Positions 6,716 through 16,021 of a DNA stretch of 20,526 nucleotides are shown here, piece by piece (within the stretch, counting starts at the first letter, position 1; every line of letters begins with the position of its first letter). The DNA is from Desulfobacula sp. (lineage in GTDB: Bacteria; Desulfobacterota; Desulfobacteria; Desulfobacterales; Desulfobacteraceae), in the NCBI RefSeq assembly GCF_021107415.1, contig NZ_JAIOSW010000481.1, positions 1-20,526 on the forward strand, given 5' to 3'. The position numbers were made by a program, and so were the translations under genes. The notes under the pieces were generated by a model. It was given only the letters and a program-made list of their open reading frames with translations, made no database searches and was not told where the DNA came from.

Positions 6716-7245
6716 TTAACATCGACAATATTAAAAAATTTGGGTTTCGCAGTCTGTATGGCTTCCGTAAACCCCAATCTGATTTTTTCTTGTTTTATTT
6801 TCGAACTCACATCAATTTGTATGGAAGCAGATACAATTATAAAAGATGAAATCCCAAGCTCTCTTTTACATTTAAGTACATAGTAAGTGATATATTGGTA
6901 CCAAAAATCATCCACCGCCTCCATAACTTCATCAAGATTTTGTATGAAATTTTTTCGACTAAGAATTTGTTTTTTAAATTTTTTCTCAGTTTCTTTATCA
7001 ATCTCACCAAAAATTACCGCTCGCTTTGCTTTTCCTTTTTTATTTGTATAAAAAACATTATTGGGATTACTAAGCAGTTTTTGATTTAAATGATTAAAAA
7101 TTATTGTCTCATTGTCCCGAATGAATATTTTAATTTTTTTTAATCGACCCCGTTTAATTCTAAAAAAAGTAATAAAATCGATGAGTTTTGAGGCAAAAAC
7201 ATATAGAAGTAGTGTACAAATTATTAATATCATATATTTTATCAT
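6712..7245 (-). CDS. Candidate immunity protein for the RHS tip (single-TM protein)
   Basis: A 177-aa protein of no recognised family. It has one N-terminal membrane segment (about residues 4-27, ending TFFRIKRGRLKKIK). The strongly positive residues after it suggest an N-out, C-in topology with a cytoplasmic domain of about 145 residues. A weak purine-rich ribosome-binding site (AGAGAAGA) precedes the ATG at 7245. It starts 72 bp downstream of the RHS stop on the same strand and ends where the displaced RHS fragment begins. That is the position of immunity genes in polymorphic toxin loci. It is more AT-rich than the RHS core, as expected for an exchangeable tip/immunity module. The immunity role is inferred from position; an unrelated membrane protein is possible. 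Confidence 0.5.
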   Translation of the reverse strand: MIKYMILIICTLLLYVFASKLIDFITFFRIKRGRLKKIKIFIRDNETIIFNHLNQKLLSNPNNVFYTNKKGKAKRAVIFGEIDKETEKKFKKQILSRKNFIQNLDEVMEAVDDFWYQYITYYVLKCKRELGISSFIIVSASIQIDVSSKIKQEKIRLGFTEAIQTAKPKFFNIVDVK

Positions 7246-7317
7246 TGTTCTTCTCTTAAATTTTATAGATATATACCAAATTCAATTCATGAAGCGTCTA
7301 CTCGAAAATAATTTTTT

Positions 7318-7650
7318 TTAAGGACATGGCGAGCCTTCCTCACCAAATGCTTCTTCGGTAGACATTAAAATATTTCCAAATAATGAAAGAGCACTTGGTA
7401 GCTTTGTACCCCATAATCCATAGAGAAATCCTTCACTAAATGCTTGTGATGCCATAGGGATATAAGGTACTCCAGCCATAGTAAGACCACCAGCTACAGC
7501 ACCTATCGCCGCACCAGTTAGACCTCCTTTCAAAGCTGCAGAACCTACATCTTGTTCAGTTGCTAATGCTTTAATGACACCAAAAGTAGCACCCATCATA
7601 GTACCTCCAACAGCACCACCTGCTACTCCACCCAGAATATGTACAAATTC
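7318..7650 (-). other. RHS variable C-terminal tip (glycine-zipper region)
   Basis: The 110 residues after DPTG contain two hydrophobic glycine-rich stretches with GxxxG spacing (GGVAGGAVGGTMMGATFG and LTGAAIGAVAGGLTMAG). A short amphipathic end follows and terminates EGSPCP. No nuclease, deaminase or protease motif is recognisable. Such glycine zippers occur both as membrane-inserting linkers before enzymatic toxins and in pore-forming effectors. As nothing enzymatic follows, either the tip acts on membranes or it is a truncated toxin. The single-TM protein downstream would suit a membrane target, but this is inference. Confidence 0.6.
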
Positions 7651-10600
7651 TCCAGTCGGATCCACCAAATTAACCGGATCATTTAGGACATACCCATACA
7701 GATCCATATCACCTCCGGCAAAAAGTATTGGATCTTTAGCAGTCCATCTACCTGTTTCCGGATCATAATCACGGTAGCCAAACCTCACAAGATCTGTGTG
7801 TCGGTCATGCAGACCGCCTGCAAATCCAAAGGGTATTTCAAAGACCGGGTTGGTATCACTCAGTATGTTACCAAAGGTATCATATTCAATTTGTTTTACC
7901 ACATTTCCAGATGAGTCTGCAACCAGCCTTAAGGAACCTACCTGATCATAGGTTAAATAATAGGTAATACCGTTGGCTAATACTGCCACAGGCATTCTGT
8001 CGTCTGCATATTCAAACCGCATGACAAGATTGTTTGAACCGTCATAAACTGCCAAAAGACGGGTTAGACCCTGCCACAGGTATTTTTCAGCGATGATGCC
8101 GTTGACTTTTTTGGCGATTCGTCTGCCCATGGGATCATGCACATACTCTATCAGGGTGGTGTCCGGCAGGGTGACATTTAAAAGCTCTCCCCTTGATGAA
8201 TAAGAATATTCCGTAATGTCTGAACCAGTGGTTTTGCTTTCAAGGAATCCGTCAACGCTGTACTGGTAGACAGAGCTGCCGGCTGTGAGCAGATGATCTT
8301 CATCAGAATAGGTCAATATCCTGCCCGTGATTCCCCTTGCCGTGTTCATTTCATAAGCCCGGGTGCCGGTGGAACCGTATCGATATTCCTCCACAAATGT
8401 ATTGTCTTTTGTCACTGTCAGAAGCCGTCCCATTGTGTCATAGGTATAAGTATATTCAGAGGCTGTGCCGTTAACAGTTTCCGATTTACGGGTAACCTTA
8501 CCGTTGTCATCCCTGGTAAGATCCCATGTGGTAAGGTTTTGGCCATTAATGTTATAGTCCTGTATATCCAGCTCACCATAACCGTTAAAGGTTCGGGCAA
8601 TGTTCAGATTACCTCCTGTTACTGTTTCCGGAAGACCGTTAAGGGTGTTGCGGGTAATGGTAAAATTTCCGGAACCCATCAGCAGACCGTCATTATCAAA
8701 GGTATAGTTAACGATACCGCCCGCATAGGTAAAGCTTGCAGGGTTAAAATCATAATTATAGGTATAGGTCAGGATTTGGGACAGGGTTCCGGTAAAAGCT
8801 TCGGAGGTGATGAGTTTGCCGTCATACCCGTAAGAGATTGACTCAGACCCTTTGGTTATGGATTCTATTTTACTGCCGCAAAAATAAGTATAATCAATAT
8901 TACCTTCAGAGGTCTGTACCTGGGACAGCCTGGCAGTATTATAAATAAAATTAATGCTTTCTCCGGATGGAGACAGCTTTCTTATCAGCCACCGGTCTTT
9001 GTCATATAAATAGTTGTAACTGCCGCTTAATGGGGTTTGATAGGAATTGTTCAGATTTACTTTGTTGAACCCGAATCCGTGATCAATTGAGGACGGATTG
9101 GTCAGCACGGTCATGTTGCCATTGTTGTCATAGGAGAACCATAACGATGTGGTGTCCGGTCTGTTGATCTGGGTTACACGGCCCACCTCATCATAAAAAT
9201 AACGGGTTGTATGGTTTTTCGCATCCGTAAAGGTTTCAAGAAAACCCTGGGTATTATAGATATAATCAACCCCTCTTGTATTCGTATCTACAGATATCAG
9301 CCTTCCTTTTGAATCATATTCATAAGATGTATTGAAAAGATTGGGGACACTTACACTTTCCGTCACAAGGGTAGCAGGATTATAAAGCAGGGTGGTGATC
9401 CTGCCCTCGGGGGATGTAATGGTCTTTTGAGACTCAAACACATCATTATCAATGGTCACGGTTTTACCATTTGTTGTAATGCTTTGCCGTATGACATAAG
9501 ATGGAGATTCTCCTGAAGGTTCTAAATATTCCTTTTGTGTCATTGTAGTTCTTTGAAGACCGGCTGGTGTGGATTCTGTCATTGTTTTCAAATATTTATA
9601 TTTGTACTTTGGATCAATTCCATATTCAAATTCCAGTTCAGTACCGCAGGATGTTGTTTTGGCCGCTGTCATACCTGATTCTGAAAATAAGGTCTGTGAA
9701 CCTGTTTCATCGGTAATAACCGAAGTATAGTTGCCAGCAGCGTCAGTTTTATCCAGGTAAGTTCTCTGATGAGCTTCAGCCGTTGTGACAGTTGTTAATA
9801 CGCCGTCTTGCTGCTCCTGGTGATTATACAACCAATGACCGCCATTTTCGTCCAGGATTTCCTGAATTTTGCCGGTATCAGAAAAAATATGTGTAAACTG
9901 ATTGCCAGCCGGATCTGTTTCCAGTTCCATTAAACCGTCGGGCGAATAGTCGAAATTATAAAAGTTGCCATCTGGAAAAATGATTTTAGTCAAATGGTTG
10001 TTGGTATCAATGGTTAGTTCGGTACGCAGACCATCCGGAGAAATAATGGCTTTTGGAATCAAACTGCTATCCCTTTCAATCAAGGTTGTACTGCCAAATT
10101 GATCGGTTATGGAATCAAGAACTTTCAACGGGGAAATAGTATAATGAAATTCTCGTAAAGTTTGCCCTGTTTCAAGGTCAATTGTTTTTCTATGACGTCC
10201 TGAATCGTCAATCGCATACCCAAGACCATTGTCTTCAGTATATATATTGCTGTTTTCTGTTTCTAAAAACAAATACGGGGTAATCGGGCCGAGTTTTGCA
10301 ATTAAATTTTGTGAAGAAAAAACTACAAATATCATTCCGCTGTCATTGATTTCAAGGTCTGAATATCCTGTGAGGAACTGCGGATCTACAGATAAATCAT
10401 TGCCAGCATAGGGAATTGTTCCTTGACCGGAGATTGTTTTAATGACACCACTTGTATTGATTTTGCGAAGACATTGATTTGTTTTGTCTATAATATACAG
10501 GTTCCTTTCATTATCCAGTTCTATTTGATACGGGTGATACAGTTGGGCTGCCGTTGCCGGACCGCCATCCCCGGCATAACCGGCAAAACCTGTTCCTGCA

Positions 10601-13600
10601 ATAGTTTTAATGATACCGTCAGGATCAATTTTCCGGATAACATGGTTACGGTAATCTGCAATATATACATTGCCCTCTCTGTCAATTTCAATGCCCGTAG
10701 GAAAGTTTAACTCTGCATCCATAGAGCGTCCGTTATCTCCAGAATACCCAGAATTACCATTGCCGGCTATGGTTGTGATAATGCCTGCCGGATCAACCAT
10801 GCGAATTCTGTGGTGGCCGGAGTCTGCAATATATAAATTGCAATTGTCATCCACTGAAATACCGCTTGGTCTTGACAGAGACACCAATGTGCTGTTTGCA
10901 ATCTGGTTGTCGCCAATATCATCACCAATGTAGAAATTCGAACCTGCAACATTCGATAACATACCATTTTTATCAATTTTTCGAACAATACCGTCGTCAC
11001 CTTCGAGGTCACGGTCCAGAAAATATACATTACCTGATGCATCTACGCAAACAGCGACTGGAGTATATAAAGGAGAATCTGTGGCCACTATCTGCTCGAC
11101 AGAAGGATCTGTAAAACCAGATCCGAAATTGCCATTACCAGCTATGGTTGTTAAGACACCTTGTGTATCTATTTTTTTGATTTGATAATTATAGGTATCA
11201 GCAATAAAAATATTACCGGCAGCATCCATTGCTATACTGCTTGGAGAACTGAACTCAGGATTATCTTCCCCTTGCCCTTCTTCTCCTGGTCCTGAAACTG
11301 CTGTTATTTTTACAGGCTCAAGGAAAGCCGCTGTATCGATACGATTGTATTTAAATTCCGGATCAAAGCTGCTGATTTTTGAGCCATTTCCTTTTGTCAG
11401 AATTGCAGAATCTATGGTGCTGAGATAATGATGGTTGGAAATTGTCCATCCATCGGCAAGATATGATCCGGCCTCAGGATCATGTGCCGGTGGCTGGACT
11501 GTAATCCAGAATGTTTTCAATTTAAAAAGATGAGTTCTCATAACAACTTCAGTATCCAAATCCCCATATTTTGCAAACAGATTTACAAAATCATCATATG
11601 ACCTTCCATAGTAACCTTGATATATGTAATAAATTCCAATTGTAGCAGTTACAGGCTTATCTACTTTATTTCCGGATAAATCAAACCCGTCCCATTTGAA
11701 AAGGTAATTCAAATTTGGTAAAGGTTCAAACTCACGATAATAAGATTTCCCGGCAATTTTTATATAAAGTTGAACATCTATCATGCCTGTAGGTATGGTT
11801 TCTTCTGTAAGATGAATATAGATATTTCTTTTGTTGTTTGATAAATTATCAGTTGAATAATGAAGTGAAAAATCAGTTCCGGGGATGGAAATATCTTCAT
11901 GGAAAACACGGCTTCTTTCTTCCACATACGAGTTGAATGATTTTTTGCAATCTTTATCATCGCGTTCTTTATCATCCAACTTTGGGGGATCCACCTGCGG
12001 ACTGATGGCGTTTGGTGGAAACTTAGGGGGACCGTTAAAATCCAATGGTGAAAAATGACTGGTCTCGAACCGCCAGAAGGTATCACCAGGCTTATAATTT
12101 TCCGGATTGGTCAAACCAATTATCTCATCACTGACAGATTCATTGCCGTTAACATCATCAGGCAGATCATCACCATTCATGTCCATGGCATCAACCACAC
12201 CATCAGAGTCTGTATCCAACAGTTTAACGACACGGGCATTTTTTTCCGGAATCCAACAGGCGCAATCTCGATCGTAGTACCCGACAGGGACAAGGTCACC
12301 TAATTCAAAACCAAGAAAATTATCAATCAATATTGTAACCGGTTTGGCAAATCTTACTCTTTTTACACCATCGAGAGAAAATTCGGCACAATAGGTAAAT
12401 GCGGATGTAGCTGGAAGTACTGCAGGCATGGACTCAGGCGTTGAATATTCTGAAACCCGAATATTCACTGTGTCCAGCTCCATAACATCATTTCCATTTT
12501 TATCTGTAAGAAACGCCTGATTGTCTCCGGTAATAATTACAGTTGCAGATCTAGTTCTGGCGGCAGTAGTTACCGGGCTGCTGCGATGAGTAAAAACGTT
12601 ACTCGGATCATTATCAAAAGTGATTTGCGTAGAAACCGAATCTTCAATAATCATTTGAACCGTATCAACAACCGCATAATCATTCCATGGCACATATGCC
12701 TTCCTTTGAATGGGGATCAGACCTTCTTTGCTAAATGAAACGACAAGAGAACCTCCTCCTTCAACCGGAATAGCAAATCTGCCATCTGCATCTGTTGTTG
12801 CTGTACCATATTCAGGATGACCATGAATTGTAATGCTGACACCAACAATAGGAGATTCATCGATTCCAGTTACAAATCCAGTCATTATTGCAAATCGTTT
12901 GGGGTCATACTTATTAATAGTTGCATCTGCCGGAATTAGATCATAGTAGTCTTCTCCAAAAGATCCCTCGGGTAATTCTTCCGGTGAGCCTAAGACCCTT
13001 ACCGTTGCAGTTGTATTAGCAACCCCAGCCTCACCTGTAACCGTTATGGTGTAAATAGTGGTATGGTTGGGTGAAACCGATATGGAGCCGTTTGCTGCAA
13101 CATTGCCAATATCAGGCTCTATAAAAGCTGCATCTGCATTGGAGGAATCCCAGGTAAGAATGGATGATTCACCAGCCTGAATAAATTCCGGGATAGCGTG
13201 GATGCTTACACCGGGACTTGTACTGACAGGGCCAAGAGAAATCACCAGATCAACGGATGAGCCTTCCTCAACCAGAATACCTTCTGTGGGAGCCTGTTCG
13301 ATCACGTTGCCGACAGGGATTGTATCGCTGTTAGCCGTTGTGATCGTTCCAAGCGTAAGGCCTGTTGCTATAATGGCTGCCTGGGCATCTGCCTGCGATA
13401 AATTAAAGAGTGCGGGTACAGCAACCATCTGTGGTGTTACCGTAATGATTACGCTGGCGGTGCTTGTTCCCCCGTTGCCGTCATCAACAGTATATGTAAA
13501 GCTATCCTGGCCGGTAAAGGTATCATCAGGAGTAAATATAAAAGAGTCATCACCTTCCTGCACAACAGCCCCATAGGAAGGCTGAGTAAAGCTTAAAATT

Positions 13601-15405
13601 GATAAAGGATCCCCATCTGCATCAGAATCGTTTTCAAGGACATTATTGATATTAACGGGGACCGTATCGGTATTTACAATATCATTTACAGCTTCCGGAG
13701 GTGTGTTGGTTTCAATGGGGTTGCCGCAATGAAGCACCTTTACACCATCCACATCAAAACCGTCAGCACTGCCGGTGAATTTTGCAGGATCACTTTCATC
13801 AACCAGTTTGAGATATTGTGCCCAGTCAAGAGCCCCAAGGTCAAACCCCTGATCCAGACAGCCGGTTCCCAGGTCTGTCCAGGAGACACCATCCTGTGAT
13901 GCATATAAATGAACAGTCTCAGGGTACGAACTACAGCCAGGAGAGCCAAAGCTTGTTTCAGTTATCAGGATATCATCTCCCTGAAGGTTAAGAAAGCTCT
14001 GGTCAAAACCCAGTATGACCTGTCCCCCAAACCCAAGGGAGACAAAATTGAGGGTATCATCATACTGAGCAGGTCCCAGGGCATTTTGAGGATGAGTTCG
14101 TTCCAGGGGAAGTGGCTGGCTGTCTTTTCTAAGGCCCGGTGTATAATCAATAATTTGGGTGGCATAACATACCGGATACTGGCAATTGTCTGGACAGTCA
14201 GGACCGCCGTCACAATCTTCTCCTATATCCACCCGGCCGTTGCCGCACAGATCTTCCACACAAAGATCAAGACTGTTCAGGCCTTTGACATAAAGATTTC
14301 TGATTGTAGCTTCACTCAAGGCAGAATTAAAAACTGCGGCTTCATCAATCAGTCCTGTAAAAAAATGGCCTGTGCCCTGTTTGCCGGCACCAATAGATAA
14401 AGCCACCCCTTCCATGGCAGGCAGGTTCCGTGTAACAGTGACGATTTCTTTGAGATCACCGTCATAGTACAACCACATTTTGTCCTGGTTTGTGTCAAAT
14501 GTAACAGCCAGGTGGTGCCATTCATTTAAAGGCAATGAAAAAGATTTATCAGATACAGTGTATGAACTGCCGTCACCTATACCGGCATAGGGCCTGCCGT
14601 TGTCCACACCAAGGAAATAAAAATAGTTCCCGTTTCTGCGGGATATGATTTTGGCATAAGAATTTGTCTGTGTTTCTTTAATCCAGGCTGTGAGGGTAAA
14701 TGTTTCGGTTAAACGAAGGGCCTCGGCATCTTCCACGCTGACATGATCGTTTCCGTCAAAGGACAGGGCATTGCCAACCTTACCAGGGACTGATTGGGCA
14801 CCATTAATCCAGCCGATATTTGCTCCTGCTGCATCCTGTGTAATGTCCTGACCGTCCTCCAGGGGCCAGTAAGCCACAAGATTTTCTAAGCAGGCGGAAC
14901 TCTGGTTAACAGGCACGAATGCGATACCGTCTACGATCACATAACCGTTGGTCCCGTCATTTTTTATTGTGACAGACTCATCACCCGTGCCGGTAAAAGC
15001 ATAAGTACCCAGCAGATGCCATTGGCCGCCACCGGTAGTCTGGTCAATGACATGGGGAGTCACAATTTCTGCATGTGCAATTTCAACAGGTACATTATCG
15101 GCACGATTGGATGAAGATGTATAGCGGATATATACAAAATAATCCCCGGCAGTCAGAACAGGAGAGAATATTACACTTTTTTCACCTTTACCTGCATTGC
15201 CGTCGTGAATGTAATTGCTGCCAAGAAATTTACCACCTCCCTGCCAGGTGCTGTTTGTCCAAGCGCCGGAAATAATGATACCCTGGCCTGCATCATCAGT
15301 ATTATCCAAAATTAACAGAGTATCATTAGAAAAAACGACTGAAAATGAAAATATGATCATCACAGATACAAAAATAGTAAAAAGGCATTGGCTTAATTTA
15401 CACAT
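7318..15405 (-). CDS. Giant secreted RHS/YD-repeat protein with NHL, LamG, cadherin-like and PASTA regions
   Basis: About 2695 aa from the ATG at 15405, chosen because AAAGGGA lies just upstream; a TTG 5 codons earlier is also open. In order (approximate residues): Sec signal peptide (1-27); golvesin/CBM-like domain (30-165); LamG/concanavalin-like domain (172-375); a Cys-rich stretch CGNGRVDIGEDCDGGPDC (387-412); a beta-rich surface domain (415-560); a cadherin-like/Big_9 repeat (565-657); a PASTA domain (660-726); an Ig-like domain (730-806); a carboxypeptidase-regulatory-like fold (840-920); a Ca-binding DTDSDG/MNGDD stretch (1064-1090); five or six NHL repeats (1380-1705, with IAGNG and YIAD motifs); then a long YD-repeat shell (about 1720-2540). 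The RHS core ends with GYRDYDPETGRW and NDPVNLVDPTG (2582-2585). The last 110 residues form the variable tip. The order NHL then YD shell recalls teneurins and Tc-toxin/RHS cocoons. It is probably exported and cell-surface or secreted, delivering or displaying the tip. Confidence 0.9.
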   Translation of the reverse strand: MCKLSQCLFTIFVSVMIIFSFSVVFSNDTLLILDNTDDAGQGIIISGAWTNSTWQGGGKFLGSNYIHDGNAGKGEKSVIFSPVLTAGDYFVYIRYTSSSNRADNVPVEIAHAEIVTPHVIDQTTGGGQWHLLGTYAFTGTGDESVTIKNDGTNGYVIVDGIAFVPVNQSSACLENLVAYWPLEDGQDITQDAAGANIGWINGAQSVPGKVGNALSFDGNDHVSVEDAEALRLTETFTLTAWIKETQTNSYAKIISRRNGNYFYFLGVDNGRPYAGIGDGSSYTVSDKSFSLPLNEWHHLAVTFDTNQDKMWLYYDGDLKEIVTVTRNLPAMEGVALSIGAGKQGTGHFFTGLIDEAAVFNSALSEATIRNLYVKGLNSLDLCVEDLCGNGRVDIGEDCDGGPDCPDNCQYPVCYATQIIDYTPGLRKDSQPLPLERTHPQNALGPAQYDDTLNFVSLGFGGQVILGFDQSFLNLQGDDILITETSFGSPGCSSYPETVHLYASQDGVSWTDLGTGCLDQGFDLGALDWAQYLKLVDESDPAKFTGSADGFDVDGVKVLHCGNPIETNTPPEAVNDIVNTDTVPVNINNVLENDSDADGDPLSILSFTQPSYGAVVQEGDDSFIFTPDDTFTGQDSFTYTVDDGNGGTSTASVIITVTPQMVAVPALFNLSQADAQAAIIATGLTLGTITTANSDTIPVGNVIEQAPTEGILVEEGSSVDLVISLGPVSTSPGVSIHAIPEFIQAGESSILTWDSSNADAAFIEPDIGNVAANGSISVSPNHTTIYTITVTGEAGVANTTATVRVLGSPEELPEGSFGEDYYDLIPADATINKYDPKRFAIMTGFVTGIDESPIVGVSITIHGHPEYGTATTDADGRFAIPVEGGGSLVVSFSKEGLIPIQRKAYVPWNDYAVVDTVQMIIEDSVSTQITFDNDPSNVFTHRSSPVTTAARTRSATVIITGDNQAFLTDKNGNDVMELDTVNIRVSEYSTPESMPAVLPATSAFTYCAEFSLDGVKRVRFAKPVTILIDNFLGFELGDLVPVGYYDRDCACWIPEKNARVVKLLDTDSDGVVDAMDMNGDDLPDDVNGNESVSDEIIGLTNPENYKPGDTFWRFETSHFSPLDFNGPPKFPPNAISPQVDPPKLDDKERDDKDCKKSFNSYVEERSRVFHEDISIPGTDFSLHYSTDNLSNNKRNIYIHLTEETIPTGMIDVQLYIKIAGKSYYREFEPLPNLNYLFKWDGFDLSGNKVDKPVTATIGIYYIYQGYYGRSYDDFVNLFAKYGDLDTEVVMRTHLFKLKTFWITVQPPAHDPEAGSYLADGWTISNHHYLSTIDSAILTKGNGSKISSFDPEFKYNRIDTAAFLEPVKITAVSGPGEEGQGEDNPEFSSPSSIAMDAAGNIFIADTYNYQIKKIDTQGVLTTIAGNGNFGSGFTDPSVEQIVATDSPLYTPVAVCVDASGNVYFLDRDLEGDDGIVRKIDKNGMLSNVAGSNFYIGDDIGDNQIANSTLVSLSRPSGISVDDNCNLYIADSGHHRIRMVDPAGIITTIAGNGNSGYSGDNGRSMDAELNFPTGIEIDREGNVYIADYRNHVIRKIDPDGIIKTIAGTGFAGYAGDGGPATAAQLYHPYQIELDNERNLYIIDKTNQCLRKINTSGVIKTISGQGTIPYAGNDLSVDPQFLTGYSDLEINDSGMIFVVFSSQNLIAKLGPITPYLFLETENSNIYTEDNGLGYAIDDSGRHRKTIDLETGQTLREFHYTISPLKVLDSITDQFGSTTLIERDSSLIPKAIISPDGLRTELTIDTNNHLTKIIFPDGNFYNFDYSPDGLMELETDPAGNQFTHIFSDTGKIQEILDENGGHWLYNHQEQQDGVLTTVTTAEAHQRTYLDKTDAAGNYTSVITDETGSQTLFSESGMTAAKTTSCGTELEFEYGIDPKYKYKYLKTMTESTPAGLQRTTMTQKEYLEPSGESPSYVIRQSITTNGKTVTIDNDVFESQKTITSPEGRITTLLYNPATLVTESVSVPNLFNTSYEYDSKGRLISVDTNTRGVDYIYNTQGFLETFTDAKNHTTRYFYDEVGRVTQINRPDTTSLWFSYDNNGNMTVLTNPSSIDHGFGFNKVNLNNSYQTPLSGSYNYLYDKDRWLIRKLSPSGESINFIYNTARLSQVQTSEGNIDYTYFCGSKIESITKGSESISYGYDGKLITSEAFTGTLSQILTYTYNYDFNPASFTYAGGIVNYTFDNDGLLMGSGNFTITRNTLNGLPETVTGGNLNIARTFNGYGELDIQDYNINGQNLTTWDLTRDDNGKVTRKSETVNGTASEYTYTYDTMGRLLTVTKDNTFVEEYRYGSTGTRAYEMNTARGITGRILTYSDEDHLLTAGSSVYQYSVDGFLESKTTGSDITEYSYSSRGELLNVTLPDTTLIEYVHDPMGRRIAKKVNGIIAEKYLWQGLTRLLAVYDGSNNLVMRFEYADDRMPVAVLANGITYYLTYDQVGSLRLVADSSGNVVKQIEYDTFGNILSDTNPVFEIPFGFAGGLHDRHTDLVRFGYRDYDPETGRWTAKDPILFAGGDMDLYGYVLNDPVNLVDPTGEFVHILGGVAGGAVGGTMMGATFGVIKALATEQDVGSAALKGGLTGAAIGAVAGGLTMAGVPYIPMASQAFSEGFLYGLWGTKLPSALSLFGNILMSTEEAFGEEGSPCP

Positions 15406-15630
15406 AATCGTCCCTTTCAAAAGAACTGCTCAGTAATTAGATATTTATTTGTTTACTGCTTTGGGTAAAAAAGTAATTGTTGTAAAGCAGTCGACACAAT
15501 TGCATGAACTACAATTATCGCAAAATATGGACCAACTGCCTTTGATTTCAGATATAATCTTTTATCCATTTGAAATTAAAAGCATAAATTAATTATTTTT
15601 AATCCGGAACAAAATTTGATGTCTTGGGAG

Positions 15631-15650
15631 CTGCACATTTTTATGTGCAG
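15631..15650. repeat. Perfect 8-bp dyad CTGCACAT-TTTT-ATGTGCAG
   Basis: Perfect inverted repeat with a 4-base loop. No T-run follows, so an intrinsic terminator is unlikely; an operator or hairpin is more probable. Its TGCACA/TGTGCA half-sites recur in the dyad at 15765-15784. Confidence 0.6.
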
Positions 15651-15764
15651 TCAGCAGCGCAGAAAATTTAAATGGTTAATTGTTTTTTCTCTTCAAGGCT
15701 TTTTAAAAAGGAAATGCCTTTGATGGCTTCAGATCTTGCGGTTCAAAATCGCCTTATATATCAA

Positions 15765-15812
15765 TTGCACATAAAAGTGTGCAAATTGCTCATATTTTTA
15801 TGCAATTTTTTG
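15765..15812 (+). repeat. Two tandem dyads with T-run upstream of hisD
   Basis: TTGCACA-TAAAAG-TGTGCAA (15765-15784) is followed directly by ATTGC-N12-GCAAT (15785-15806) and a T-rich run. The second could be a weak terminator or attenuator-like hairpin; the first resembles the dyad at 15631. They lie 210-260 bp before hisD, so they may belong to a regulatory leader, but no leader peptide with His codons was found. Confidence 0.4.
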
Positions 15813-16021
15813 TTTATGCACAAAGGGGAAATAAAATGATGGAATTTGATACTGTTGACAAAAATCATAGCTTTCAACACCTGTTCAATTTTATTTGATG
15901 GATTTATAGATTTTCTTTTGCTATAAAGAAGGGCTAAAGCTTTTATATATGTCTGAAATTTATCATAATTTAAAGGCCATATAATCATATAAACCGTATT
16001 TTTTTTGGAATAATAAAAAGA

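Larger units (their letters stand above)
15406..16021. promoter_or_regulatory. 616-bp divergent intergenic region
   Basis: AT-rich region between the leftward RHS gene and rightward hisD; promoters for both must lie here. I see no convincing gene; the only sizeable open frames overlap the hisD start on the opposite strand and lack family features. A TTGACA at 15855-15860 resembles a -35 box, but no good -10 follows at 16-18 bp. hisD lacks a strong ribosome-binding site (GGAATAATAAAAAG before the ATG). Several dyads are listed separately. Confidence 0.5.

Noticed and set aside
8293..8841. 182-aa plus-strand open frame inside the RHS gene (with a similar 138-aa frame at 6257-6673)
   Set aside because: Both are antisense shadows of the duplicated YD-repeat block; their similarity only reflects the duplication.
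15631..15806. Dyads as a CRISPR array
   Set aside because: Only two or three unequal short dyads with no constant repeat length or regular spacers.
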